DNA from: JAVJSU01 sp040219275 | GTDB lineage: Bacteria > Chloroflexota > Anaerolineae > Aggregatilineales > Phototrophicaceae | Reading direction: 5' to 3' | Assembly: GCA_040219275.1 (NCBI GenBank) | Contig: JAVJSU010000082.1 | Coordinates: forward strand, 1-30,144 | Length of the DNA: 30,144 nucleotides | In this document: one piece after another, positions 8,887-17,253 of the stretch | Layout: every line of letters begins with the position of its first letter | Numbering within the stretch: position 1 is the first letter of the stretch | The notes under the pieces: model-generated | What the model was told of the DNA's origin: nothing | Database searches by the model: none | Seen by the model: the letters and a program-made list of their open reading frames with translations, nothing else | Program-made: the position numbers and the translations under genes

Positions 8887-9574
8887 ATAACTTGAAACAT
8901 GCTTTTATTTCTGAAATGCGTCTTACCTCCCCCTACTATGTGAATATTCTCTAATCAACACAGACGCATTGCGCCCATGAAGAAAACAAATGAATGTGGC
9001 AAGTGCTTTAACGTAAATCCGTCGTGATATTACCTGTCACACAATAACTGCTTTGTGTGAGTACTATCGGGCACAACACAGGGAGGCATCACCTGAACTG
9101 CATGGTGAATACCATCTACCGGATTTCGTGATAAAATAGCGGTTGCCAACGCTGACGAGTATTCGAGTACTCATCCAAGGTGTTTTTGGCTTCTAGTAAG
9201 AAGTTGCGTGCCTGCAATAACAAGGTGTCCAACCAATCGATTGCAGGCAGGTAACTTTTCTCGTTGTTCAGTAAAATACTCCACCACCATCTCATGATCA
9301 TTTCGAGTAATCACAAGGGTGAGAGAATTCACTGTTTACAATATGATGGGTTATGAATTCATCTGGATTATTTCCAGGTTCAATCTGGTGATAATTTTGT
9401 GATAAAGAGAAGGAACTATAGCAGGAAACAACTGGATTCCATGCTCGTAATAGGGGATTTCTAGCGGTAGAAACGTTCATAAAAAACTCCTAAAAACACT
9501 GAATAATATAGTTCCGCTTTATCAATTTTCTATATTTTTAATTTTCATTTCGTGAAGCATAGAGGCACTTGCGA
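8887..9574. other. About 690 bp without a convincing gene
   Basis: This stretch separates the binding-protein operon from the LacI-type gene and is AT-richer than its flanks. It contains several short overlapping open frames on the - strand (9298-9480, 9171-9332, 9116-9301), none clearly homologous to a known family. A TTTAACGTAAA repeat near 9007 could be a further weak regulatory site. It reads best as a long regulatory leader plus possibly decayed coding sequence. Confidence 0.5.
9298..9480 (-). CDS. Possible small or decayed ORF with a good ribosome site
   Basis: This is a 60-codon frame starting at ATG 9480 with TTAGGAG about 6 bases upstream, directly downstream of the LacI-type gene on the same strand. 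The product is not recognised. Its first residues include NPLLRAWNP, loosely like the NP..xG.NPDPS start of GH43 glycosidases, after which all similarity is lost. That would fit a decayed GH43 gene beside a GH3 operon, but the resemblance is short and may be chance. It is annotated only because of the ribosome site. Confidence 0.2.
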   Translation of the reverse strand: MNVSTARNPLLRAWNPVVSCYSSFSLSQNYHQIEPGNNPDEFITHHIVNSEFSHPCDYSK

Positions 9575-10591
9575 TTAACGCACCCGCCCGGTCGTTTCAC
9601 GGATGATTAGTTCGGTTGGTAATTCTCGTTGCAACGTCAATACGGTACGCTCTTGAAGCAAGGCAATCAGCATTTCAAGCGCGACTTCTCCCATTTCTGT
9701 TAGCGGTTGACGCACCGTAGTAAGCGGTGGATAGCTCTGGCTCGAGAGAAAAAGATCGTCAAAGCCAATAATTGAAAGCGCTTCACCAATACTAAATCCA
9801 TTTACACGCGCCGCTTCCATCGCCCCTAATCCCATCATATCGTTGGAGGCAATCACGGCAGTGGGGGGTTGGTCGGATTGAAGCAATTTTTGTGTGAGTT
9901 TAAATCCAGACGGTTGTAGAAAATCACCTTCAAGAATCAATTCGTCGTTGACAGCCATACCTACTTCCGTAAGGGCATCACAATACCCCTGTAGGCGATC
10001 ATGCGAACAAGCAATGTCCATACGTCCGGTAATAAATCCGATGCGCGTATGCCCCAATGCCAGCAAATAACGCGTCGCTTCTAACATGCCTTTACGGTTA
10101 GTTGCGGTAACGCTGGCTTCGTTTTCGGTTTCACTCCGATGATCAATAATTACGTAGGGCACCTCATAGCGTCTGAGGTCAGCAACTACGGTTTCATAAT
10201 TGCGGGGCACAACCATCACCACACCATCAACGAGACCTGTCCGAAAAGGGGATAAGATGTTGTTCGGGCTGATTGCATGGTTAAATAAACTTTGCGTATA
10301 GAGCATGAGTCCACAGTTCAACTGCTCCGCCGCACGGAACACACCTCTTAGCAATTCCCCCAGATAGATGGTTGGATGATCGGGAATGAGAAGCGCAATA
10401 AGCGTTGTGCCTTCCATTTGCCCCAGAATTTGCTGTTGGGGCGCGTATCCCAATTCACTGACGACCTCAAAAACACGCTGACGCGTCTCCTCAGAGACAC
10501 CCGGCTTATTGTTCAGCACGCGTGAAACCGTCATTTTGGAGACCTGTGCGGTCTTTGCGATGTTCTCCATCGTGATACGCTGTTTACTCAT
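9575..10591 (-). CDS. LacI-family transcriptional regulator
   Basis: This is a 338-residue DNA-binding repressor. The N-terminal helix-turn-helix and hinge helix occupy about residues 7-60 (ENIAKTAQVSKMTVSRVLN, then GVSEETRQRV and ELGY). The rest is a periplasmic-binding-protein-like effector domain, with FITGRMDIACSHDRLQGY and IGFDDLFLS as typical segments. It probably senses a sugar imported or released by the adjacent CUT1/GH3 operon, which lies downstream in the same orientation. The ATG at 10591 is preceded by a dense cluster of GTTAC/GTAAC inverted repeats overlapping its own predicted transcription start, suggesting autoregulation. Confidence 0.93.
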   Translation of the reverse strand: MSKQRITMENIAKTAQVSKMTVSRVLNNKPGVSEETRQRVFEVVSELGYAPQQQILGQMEGTTLIALLIPDHPTIYLGELLRGVFRAAEQLNCGLMLYTQSLFNHAISPNNILSPFRTGLVDGVVMVVPRNYETVVADLRRYEVPYVIIDHRSETENEASVTATNRKGMLEATRYLLALGHTRIGFITGRMDIACSHDRLQGYCDALTEVGMAVNDELILEGDFLQPSGFKLTQKLLQSDQPPTAVIASNDMMGLGAMEAARVNGFSIGEALSIIGFDDLFLSSQSYPPLTTVRQPLTEMGEVALEMLIALLQERTVLTLQRELPTELIIRETTGRVR

Positions 10592-10593
10592 GC

Positions 10594-10626
10594 GTTACCC
10601 TGTAACATTTACAACGTTACAGTAAC
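10594..10626 (-). promoter_or_regulatory. Operator-like repeat cluster before the LacI-type gene
   Basis: Two short palindromes sit in tandem: GTTAC-CCT-GTAAC at 10594-10606 and GTTAC-A-GTAAC at 10616-10626. The inner halves also pair with each other (GTAAC to GTTAC across 9 bases). The cluster lies between the predicted -10 element and the start codon, a classic autorepression position. That it is the LacI-type protein's own site is inference. Confidence 0.6.
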
Positions 10627-10654
10627 ATATACTATGAACTTAGGGACTTGTCAA
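10626..10654 (-). promoter_or_regulatory. Promoter of the LacI-type gene
   Basis: On the - strand, TTGACA (complement of 10649-10654) is followed after 17 bases by TATATG (complement of 10626-10631). Spacing and sequence fit a housekeeping sigma-70 type promoter. Transcription would start near 10619, inside the operator-like cluster. Confidence 0.6.
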
Positions 10655-10976
10655 GGAATTCGATAGTAAAATCGAGGAATTTCTGCAATCGCTTGCATTT
10701 TTTACGATTCAAACGGGGATTGGTGGCAAAGTGTCCGGTAGCCCCTTAGCCCCCTTTTCCGTTTTGTTGGCGGTTTGGCTATCAATGATGAGCACGCCCG
10801 ATTACTTTTTTATCCATTTTTGCTTTCTCCAATTATCTCTAATGGGTCGGAAAGTCTCCTTTAATTGATATCACTAAAGCGTCCAACCGATTTTGAAACG
10901 AAACATTCTACCTCTACAACATCTCAAAACGTGTTAATATGTCGGTCGTTTGTAGATAGATAAAGTGAGTTCCTCT
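10655..10976. other. Divergent intergenic region, no gene seen
   Basis: This is the spacer between the LacI-type gene and the SLC12-like transporter gene. It is AT-rich with T-runs near 10697 and 10806. No open frame of note and no clear RNA structure were found. It should hold the transporter promoter, but no convincing -35/-10 pair could be assigned. Confidence 0.5.
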
Positions 10977-13193
10977 ATGGTAGCCACGTCACAAAAAATC
11001 AGCGGTGAAAATTCCTCCGCGCGATTTGGCACATTTTCGGGCGTTTTTACCCCTAATATTCTCACCATTCTTGGGATTATTCTCTTTTTGCGTCTGGGAG
11101 AAGTGGCGGGGAACGGAGGCTTGTGGAACGCGCTGGCGATTGTGTTATTAGCGAACGCCATCTCGCTACTGACAGGATTTTCGCTTTCGGCAGTCGCCAC
11201 CAATATGACCGTGCGTGCTGGTGGCAATTATTACATTATCTCGCGCTCACTGGGGTTGGAAATTGGGGGTGCAATCGGTATTCCGTTATTTTTATCGCAG
11301 GCGATTAGTGTTGCGTTTTATATCATCGGTTTTACTGAAGCACTTAACTCCATCGAGTTTTTCCAGCAATTCGACGCACGCTTGATTTCGTCATTGGTAA
11401 CGCTCGTATTTATCTTCATCGCCTATATTGGTGCGGATTTTGCACTGAAGATTCAGTATATCATTCTAGCAATATTAGCAGTCTCGTTGGCATCGTTTTT
11501 TATTGGTGCAGTAGGTGCATTTGGGCAGGTCGAGCCATTGCTAACGCCCAATTTCCAGCCGGATAACAACTTCTGGATCATGTTCGCCCTATTTTTCCCC
11601 GCAGTAACAGGTATCGAAGTGGGGACGAGTCTATCCGGTGATTTGAAGAATCCAAGTTTCAGCATTCCATTTGGGACGATTGCTTCAATCATCTTTACGA
11701 TGGTCATCTATATCCTGGTTGTGGTCTTGCTTATCTTCACAGTTCCTGTTGATGCTCTTCTTAACGATAACCTCTCTATGCAACGTGTCGCCATTATCCC
11801 TGAGCTTATTCTGGCAGGGGTCTGGGCGAGCACCTTATCTTCCGCATTAGGCAGTATCTTATCTGCACCGCGCACACTACAAGCGATTGCCAATGACCGT
11901 GTCATACCCCACTGGTTGTCGAACCAAATGGGTAGCAAAACTGAACCCCGTCTAGCGGTAATCATCACGGGCATTATCGCACTGATTGTCATCTGGGTGG
12001 GTGATTTGAACGCGGTTGCGCCTATAATCGCCATGTTCTTCTTAAATACCTACGGTATGGTCAACCTAACAGCGGGCATCGAGAAATTGGTTGGCAACCC
12101 CAGTTATCGCCCACTTTTTAAGGTACCCTGGCAGTTATCACTTCTCGGTGCGCTAGGCTGTTATAGTGCCATGGTTCTAATCAACCCCATAGCGACGGTA
12201 ATTGCCATCGTCATTAGTTATGGTTTTTTCTTCAGTTTACAACAGCGCCAGATGATACGTGCGTGGGGAGATGTTCGCAGTGGTATCTGGTTTGCATTAG
12301 CACGTTGGGCGTTAATCAACCTTGAAGATCAAGAATGGTCGGTGAAGAATTGGCGACCCAATATTATCGTTTTCACTGGACAGCCGCATAATCGTCAACA
12401 ATTGGTGGAAGTTGCGAAGTGGTTGAGTTTGGGACGGGGTATTGTCACTTTCTTCCAATTGATCGTTGGTGATACACACGAACTCGCTGGCAAACCACTC
12501 CGTGAAAAAGCACGGGGACGTATAAAAGAATATATTCGCGAACAAAACATGTATGCTTTTGCCGAGGTAGAAATTGTACCGAGTTTCCCTGCGGGCGCTT
12601 TGATGCTGGTGCAAGCGCACGGCATTGGTGGCATTGTAGCCAATAGTGTGTTGATGGGTTGGAGCCGAACACCTGAGGGGCGAAATCAGCAAATGAAGCT
12701 CATGCTCGACTTTACCCAGCTCAAAAAATCAGTTCTTTTCCTCGCTTATAACGATGAAAAGGGATTTGGTGATAAATCTCTGATTCATGTCTGGTGGCAG
12801 GGACGTGGCGGCAATGAAGACCTGATGTTACTGCTCGTCTATTTCATCGCGCAACATGCTAGCTGGCGGGATACCACCCTCAAGCTGTTACGGGTCATCG
12901 ACAACGAAGAAGGTATAGCAGATACAAAAGCACACATGGAATCCATCCTCAAAGACGTTCGCATGGATGCACAGGCAGTTGTTTTAGTCAGAGAGCCGGA
13001 CATGCCCTTTGCAGATGTGATCAAACAACACAGTGATGCGTCCTTGACTGTCCTCGGTATGGCAATTCCGCAAGATGACCAATTGGAAGCCTATAGCATT
13101 CGGCTGAATAGTCTGGTAAGTGGGGTTGGAACGGTGCTCCTGGTGCGAAATGCACAGGAAGAACACGATATTTTGACAGCAGAGGGTGCTTAA
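10977..13193 (+). CDS. SLC12 (cation-chloride cotransporter) family membrane protein
   Basis: This is a 738-residue protein of the amino acid-polyamine-organocation superfamily, closest in pattern to eukaryotic Na-K-Cl/K-Cl cotransporters. The membrane half (about residues 15-430) has 11-12 helices. The helix-1 region carries NILTILGIILFLRLG, and a conserved SAVATN...RAGGNYYIISRSLG...GGAIG stretch matches the SLC12 core. The C-terminal soluble half (about 440-735) begins NWRPNIIVFTG, like the SLC12 C-terminal domain. Its likely role is electroneutral ion movement across the plasma membrane; which ions cannot be read off. The ATG at 10977 is preferred because AAGTGAG lies about 7 bases upstream. 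An in-frame GTG at 10965 adds four residues. The gene stands alone, divergent from the LacI-type gene. Confidence 0.85.
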   Translation: MVATSQKISGENSSARFGTFSGVFTPNILTILGIILFLRLGEVAGNGGLWNALAIVLLANAISLLTGFSLSAVATNMTVRAGGNYYIISRSLGLEIGGAIGIPLFLSQAISVAFYIIGFTEALNSIEFFQQFDARLISSLVTLVFIFIAYIGADFALKIQYIILAILAVSLASFFIGAVGAFGQVEPLLTPNFQPDNNFWIMFALFFPAVTGIEVGTSLSGDLKNPSFSIPFGTIASIIFTMVIYILVVVLLIFTVPVDALLNDNLSMQRVAIIPELILAGVWASTLSSALGSILSAPRTLQAIANDRVIPHWLSNQMGSKTEPRLAVIITGIIALIVIWVGDLNAVAPIIAMFFLNTYGMVNLTAGIEKLVGNPSYRPLFKVPWQLSLLGALGCYSAMVLINPIATVIAIVISYGFFFSLQQRQMIRAWGDVRSGIWFALARWALINLEDQEWSVKNWRPNIIVFTGQPHNRQQLVEVAKWLSLGRGIVTFFQLIVGDTHELAGKPLREKARGRIKEYIREQNMYAFAEVEIVPSFPAGALMLVQAHGIGGIVANSVLMGWSRTPEGRNQQMKLMLDFTQLKKSVLFLAYNDEKGFGDKSLIHVWWQGRGGNEDLMLLLVYFIAQHASWRDTTLKLLRVIDNEEGIADTKAHMESILKDVRMDAQAVVLVREPDMPFADVIKQHSDASLTVLGMAIPQDDQLEAYSIRLNSLVSGVGTVLLVRNAQEEHDILTAEGA

Positions 13194-13212
13194 ATGTGGT
13201 CTACTCCGGTTT

Positions 13213-13237
13213 AGTGGATACTGTGCCATGTACCACT
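13213..13237. terminator. Possible hairpin after the SLC12-like gene
   Basis: AGTGGATAC at 13213-13221 pairs with GTACCACT at 13230-13237 (8 pairs, one bulge, 8-base loop) in the 108-bp gap between convergent genes. No T-run follows, so this is a weak candidate. Confidence 0.3.
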
Positions 13238-13301
13238 TTACTCTGGGACTATACCGAACTTCCCCGATTTTGTGGAAAGAGGAATTTCCATGAAAATGAC
13301 C

Positions 13302-14315
13302 TTAATTCAGGCGTAATTCAGGGATAACCTTGTCGCCAATCAAGCGGATACCTTCAGCAGAGTCTATGCCATGCGGGGTACCAAATTCGATGCGGTTTGC
13401 ACCTGCACTGAAGAGTCGTTGACAGTGGGCGATCATATCCTCAGGGTTGCCCGCCAGCGCAAAACGATCCAACAGATCATCAGAAATCTGTCGACCTGCT
13501 TCTTCATAGTCGTGACGGTCTGCATGATAACTAATTCGCTGGATTAGCTCCGGATCGAGTTCTACAGTTGGATCCAGTTTGGCGACCACCGGCAAATACA
13601 ACGCCACTTCACGCCGTGCAAGCTGACGCGCCCGCTCTCGATCTTCATCAACGACGGACACAGCGCCAATCACAATATCTACTGAACTAGGACTACGATT
13701 AGCACGCTTTTCGCCTTCATGAATATACCGACGAATCACCGGAATTATATCAGGATTGGCTGAACCGCCGATCTTGACCTCATCTGCTAGTTCACCCGCC
13801 AGACCGGAAAGTATTTTCCCCCATGTGCCAATCAACACGGGAACGGGATGCTCCGGCAATGGATAAGGCGCTTTAACATGCTCCGCAATTTGATAAATAC
13901 GCCCGTCATACCCATCTGAGCGCCCTTCCAGAAAATAGCGGATGATCTCTATAGTTTCTCGGATTTGCTGAATGGGGGTCGATGATTCAGTGATGCCATG
14001 GGATGCAAGCCATGCACCACGCGCTATACCCACATAAACACCGCCCTGTGCAATGCCTGCCAGAAGCGCGGTATCGGCGGCAATGTCTATCGGATGAATA
14101 CGGGCGGGAGAGATCGCGGCAGGTCCGAGGCGCGCCCGTTGAATGTGTGGAGCCATCAGCAACAAAGGACCATAACTCGGATGAAAGGGGGCATCACAAT
14201 AGACTGTTATCGCGTCAAAATCATATTGATTGACCAGTTGAGCAAGTCCAATATATTCGGACGGTGTTTTATTGGTCTGAAAGGCGATGCTGATTTCATG
14301 AGTTTGATTAGCCAT
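13302..14315 (-). CDS. LLM-class flavin/F420-dependent oxidoreductase
   Basis: This is a 337-residue protein of the bacterial luciferase-like fold (TIM barrel), whose members use FMN or F420 for monooxygenation or hydride transfer. Family features include an early YIGLAQLVNQYDFDAITVYCD segment, a central GVYVGIARGAWL loop and PVPVLIGTWG, typical of the Mer-like F420 branch. It is the last gene of a five-gene operon. Its ATG overlaps the upstream stop codon (TGATG), with GAGGAA upstream inside the preceding gene. It is a diverged paralogue of the LLM gene two positions upstream; both end with an I(G)D..IP motif. The substrate is unknown. Confidence 0.85.
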   Translation of the reverse strand: MANQTHEISIAFQTNKTPSEYIGLAQLVNQYDFDAITVYCDAPFHPSYGPLLLMAPHIQRARLGPAAISPARIHPIDIAADTALLAGIAQGGVYVGIARGAWLASHGITESSTPIQQIRETIEIIRYFLEGRSDGYDGRIYQIAEHVKAPYPLPEHPVPVLIGTWGKILSGLAGELADEVKIGGSANPDIIPVIRRYIHEGEKRANRSPSSVDIVIGAVSVVDEDRERARQLARREVALYLPVVAKLDPTVELDPELIQRISYHADRHDYEEAGRQISDDLLDRFALAGNPEDMIAHCQRLFSAGANRIEFGTPHGIDSAEGIRLIGDKVIPELRLN

Positions 14316-14632
14316 CAGGTGAGTTCCTCACTATCCATTGTGCGAAGGGCGATTCGTTCGACACGCATGATAAGGCGCTCATCAGGATCGGGACAGGCAA
14401 CCAGAGAATCGCGTTCAAGCCAATCATTCGCGTCCAGTTGACGCTGTTTGGCGGCAAGCAGAGGCAAAACAGCACTGAGCGCATACATACAAAAATGCTT
14501 CCCCTCTGGAATGCGAATGCGGTTACTTTCCGTCAGATCAAAATAGTCCCCGACATTTAGCCCACACACGGAACGTCCTTCGATGCGCTCTACCGTGACG
14601 CGCAGATCATAAATTTCAAAGTCTTTTTTCAT
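14315..14632 (-). CDS. TIGR04076 family protein
   Basis: This 105-residue protein has the pattern of the uncharacterised TIGR04076 family. An N-terminal strand region with VERIEG.SVCGLNVGDYF is followed by the FCMYALSAVLPLLAAK helix and an ending with V.CPDPDERLIMRVERI. Conserved cysteines (in SVCG, HFCMYA and VACPD) suggest metal or redox chemistry, but no function is established. Start and stop codons overlap both neighbours (TGATG on each side), so it is translationally coupled between the two LLM oxidoreductases and may work with them. Confidence 0.8.
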   Translation of the reverse strand: MKKDFEIYDLRVTVERIEGRSVCGLNVGDYFDLTESNRIRIPEGKHFCMYALSAVLPLLAAKQRQLDANDWLERDSLVACPDPDERLIMRVERIALRTMDSEELT

Positions 14633-15633
14633 CAGTTTATGTCCTGAAAATACGGAATGATATGATCGCCAATCAAGCCGATGGCGTGGGCGAGATCGGG
14701 TCCCAGTGGCGGACCAAAACTGACGTGGCGCACACCCAGATTTACAAGCCCTTCGATCCGGTTACGAACATCTTCAACAGTGCCGGCAATCCCGATTTGT
14801 AGCATCTGATCGGTGACCAACGATTTGGCTTTTTCCGTGTCGCGCTCCACCATGATCGTATGCTCAATCGTCTCAAAATCAGACTGTTGCAGACCCAATT
14901 GGGAAAGAATCATCGGACTCATTGCGTGTCCATAATACGCGATTTTCTCCCGTAGAGGGTCTTTTGCACGTTCAGTATCTTCATCAATCGAACACCAGAT
15001 ACAGGCGGCAACATCTACATCGCTGATGTCTCGCTCTGCGTCGATTGCACCCTGTTCAATGAGTGGCTGTACGTTGCGATAATGCTCCGGCGGGAACAGA
15101 AGTGGCAATCCACCATCTGCTACGGCACCGATTGCATGGAGCATTTTGGGACTCATCGCGCCGAGATAAATCGGTATTTCGCGCTGTGGCTTAAAACGGA
15201 GATACGCATTCTCGTTCCACTTTAGGAATTGCCCATCGTAAGGTGCACGTTCGCCCGCAAACAGGCGTTTGAGCACGGCGATTGTTTCCAGCACGGCGGT
15301 CAGCGGCTTCGGAGATTCGATGCCCACCCAATCCAAAAAATCGGATGCGCCGGACGCAATGCCCAGATTAAACCGTCCGCCGGAAACTTCATCAAGCGTG
15401 ACCGCCATCATCGCCATTTCTGCGGGATTCATCGTGTAAGGATTGACGATGCAGGTTCCGATTTGTATCCGGTTGGTTGCCGTAGCCACCGCCGTCAGAA
15501 TAACCGGCGCACTTCGTAGGAACAGGTCATCGCTCACCCAGAATTGATCGAAGCCTTTTGACTCCGCGAGTGTCGCCAATTGGAGATATGTCGAGACAGG
15601 CAGATCATTGTTTAAGCGCAGGCTGAATTTCAA
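14632..15633 (-). CDS. LLM-class flavin/F420-dependent oxidoreductase (Mer-like)
   Basis: This is a 333-residue luciferase-like TIM-barrel oxidoreductase. Key segments are LAESKGFDQFWVSDD near the start, TNRIQIGTCIVNPYTMNPAE, SGGRFNLGIASG and IPIYLGAMSPKM. The overall pattern resembles F420-dependent methylene-tetrahydromethanopterin reductase relatives, but the substrate cannot be assigned. Translation most likely starts at TTG 15633, which overlaps the stop of the Rid-family gene (TTGA). GGAG lies 7 bases upstream, and the N-terminus MKFSLRLNN is right for the family. Confidence 0.88.
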   Translation of the reverse strand: MKFSLRLNNDLPVSTYLQLATLAESKGFDQFWVSDDLFLRSAPVILTAVATATNRIQIGTCIVNPYTMNPAEMAMMAVTLDEVSGGRFNLGIASGASDFLDWVGIESPKPLTAVLETIAVLKRLFAGERAPYDGQFLKWNENAYLRFKPQREIPIYLGAMSPKMLHAIGAVADGGLPLLFPPEHYRNVQPLIEQGAIDAERDISDVDVAACIWCSIDEDTERAKDPLREKIAYYGHAMSPMILSQLGLQQSDFETIEHTIMVERDTEKAKSLVTDQMLQIGIAGTVEDVRNRIEGLVNLGVRHVSFGPPLGPDLAHAIGLIGDHIIPYFQDIN

Positions 15634-16028
15634 TCGTCGTCTCCAATAAGCGCATCGGCTTCCATCTCAACCAGATACCCGTCGCCGACAATGCCCGCAA
15701 TGACGATCAACGTATTGGCGGGGCGAATCTCGCCGAAGACTTCCCCGTGTGCTCTGGAAACTGGCTCCCATTGGTCAGGGTTTACGATATAAATGCGGGT
15801 GCGAACCACATCATCAAGCGTCGCGCCCGCTTCTTTTAACGCCCGTTCGATCTTGCGAATGATATACATGGTCTGGGCGTAAGGATCATCAATCCCGACG
15901 ACATCCCCGTTTTCGTCGGTGGCGGTTGTGCCGGATACCTGTACCGAGTTTCCGGTTCGGATCACACGGGAATATCCCGCTAAAGCCTCCCATTTAGTGC
16001 CGGAAGAAATGCGCTGGCGTTTTGTCAT
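15630..16028 (-). CDS. Rid-family protein (YjgF/YER057c/UK114), Arg105 missing
   Basis: This is a 132-residue protein of the Rid superfamily, homotrimers that bind small carbonyl or imine compounds. The family pattern is clear: VQVSGTTATDENGDVVG, the helix with ALKEAGATLDDVVRTRIY and the C-terminal VEMEADALIG. Archetypal RidA needs an arginine in a P-A-R motif for imine hydrolysis. Here the equivalent reads P-A-N (Asn105), so classic 2-iminopropanoate deaminase activity is unlikely, and it belongs to another Rid subgroup. The ATG at 16028 has GGAG 8 bases upstream. It sits 11 bases after the M24 gene and overlaps the next LLM gene. Confidence 0.88.
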   Translation of the reverse strand: MTKRQRISSGTKWEALAGYSRVIRTGNSVQVSGTTATDENGDVVGIDDPYAQTMYIIRKIERALKEAGATLDDVVRTRIYIVNPDQWEPVSRAHGEVFGEIRPANTLIVIAGIVGDGYLVEMEADALIGDDD

Positions 16029-16039
16029 CTGCGACTCTC

Positions 16040-17185
16040 CTAATCAATCACGATTAAGGACTGGAAACCCTTCGTCAGTGGTTCACCGCCATCAGGACGT
16101 GCCACGACAACATCCTCAACACGTGCCGAAAATGTGTTGAATTGCGTGATGCTCGGCTCTATAGTGAACAACATTCCTTCTTGAACTGGTGTCTGGTCTG
16201 AGGCGATCAGGAACGGCGGTTCATGCACATCCATACCGATGCCATGCCCCAGACGGTGGCGGAATGTTTCGCCATAGCCCGCATCTTCAATTACCTTACG
16301 GGCGGCGGCATCGACCTGAGCGGTGGTTACCTGTCCGGCACGCAACGCGGCAATTCCGGCGGCTTGGGCATCCATGATGAGGCGATAGACGCGTTGCATT
16401 TCCGCATCGGGTTCGCCAAAAAAGACGGTTCGACCAAAGTCATAACAAAACCCACTGAACGCCGCGCCGAAGTCAAACAGGATAGAAACCGGCGGCATCA
16501 GCACGCGTTTCCATGTGGCTTCACGCTGACCAAAAAGCAGGGGATGGTTCGGACCGGAATTATAAAGTGAGGTAGTAAACGACGGTCCAAGCGAACCATG
16601 ACGACGGAGTTGATAATCCACCTCAGCAACAATATCAAGCTCGGTCATACCATGCTTCAGGCTGGCAATCACATCCGTAAAAGCCGCTTCCGTGATCTCG
16701 CCCGCCTGACGCATGACCGCGATTTCATCTTCTGATTTAATCACGCGCAGTTGGCGCAAAATTTCTGTGGCGGAAATAAAGGTCGCTCCCGGAAGTAATT
16801 CATGCAGGGCGACGATCGTTTCGCCGGAGGTTAAATCGCTGATGGCAATACGCGGGACTTCCGGCAGATCAAACCCGCTCAGGATGGACTTCACCATTGC
16901 GGCAGGGCTATCCATATCACCGAGAATACGCAGATCAATTCCTTGCACACTGCCTAACCCGCCAAATTCAGCAGTCATACGGGGGAGCGCCAGCACAGGA
17001 TTATGATTGGCGGTCATCCACGCCCCTTCAAGCCATGCGCCGGGGTGCATTGTCTGCCCGTAATTGGGAATATCACGAGGAACACCCGCTAGATACTGCA
17101 AATCCGTTGATACGGGAAAATAAGCAAGGTCGGCTTTGGAAGCCAATAGAGACTGAAATTGTTGCAAACGTGACGGATTTTGCAT
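16040..17185 (-). CDS. M24 family metallopeptidase (Xaa-Pro peptidase/creatinase-like)
   Basis: This 381-residue cytoplasmic enzyme has a pita-bread fold. An N-terminal creatinase-like domain (about residues 1-140) precedes the M24 catalytic domain. All five expected metal ligands are visible: the first Asp in FDFGA (about 237), the second in YDFGRT (about 249), His in GHGIGMDVHEPP (about 313), Glu in TIEPS (about 343) and Glu in RVEDVV (about 357). Family members cleave Xaa-Pro dipeptides or related C-N bonds (creatinase). The frame is open further up to 17242, but the ATG at 17185 gives the usual short N-terminus, and GAGGA lies upstream. It is the first gene of the five-gene operon, with a good promoter at 17225-17253. 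Confidence 0.88.
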   Translation of the reverse strand: MQNPSRLQQFQSLLASKADLAYFPVSTDLQYLAGVPRDIPNYGQTMHPGAWLEGAWMTANHNPVLALPRMTAEFGGLGSVQGIDLRILGDMDSPAAMVKSILSGFDLPEVPRIAISDLTSGETIVALHELLPGATFISATEILRQLRVIKSEDEIAVMRQAGEITEAAFTDVIASLKHGMTELDIVAEVDYQLRRHGSLGPSFTTSLYNSGPNHPLLFGQREATWKRVLMPPVSILFDFGAAFSGFCYDFGRTVFFGEPDAEMQRVYRLIMDAQAAGIAALRAGQVTTAQVDAAARKVIEDAGYGETFRHRLGHGIGMDVHEPPFLIASDQTPVQEGMLFTIEPSITQFNTFSARVEDVVVARPDGGEPLTKGFQSLIVID

Positions 17186-17224
17186 TTTAGGGGTATCCTC
17201 AACCGTAGTTAAAATTCTTGCAGG

Positions 17225-17253
17225 ACTATACCAAACTGTCACAGAATTGTCAG
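17225..17253 (-). promoter_or_regulatory. Promoter of the M24-Rid-LLM operon
   Basis: On the - strand, CTGACA (complement of 17248-17253) is followed after 17 bases by TATAGT (complement of 17225-17230), close to sigma-70 consensus. It lies about 40 bases before the start codon at 17185 and rules out the longer start at 17242. Confidence 0.6.

Noticed and set aside
8941..8949. GAATATTC palindrome upstream of the CUT1 binding-protein gene as a third SorC-type site
   Set aside because: It lacks the AA centre and correct arm spacing of the 15-bp element and is short enough to occur by chance.
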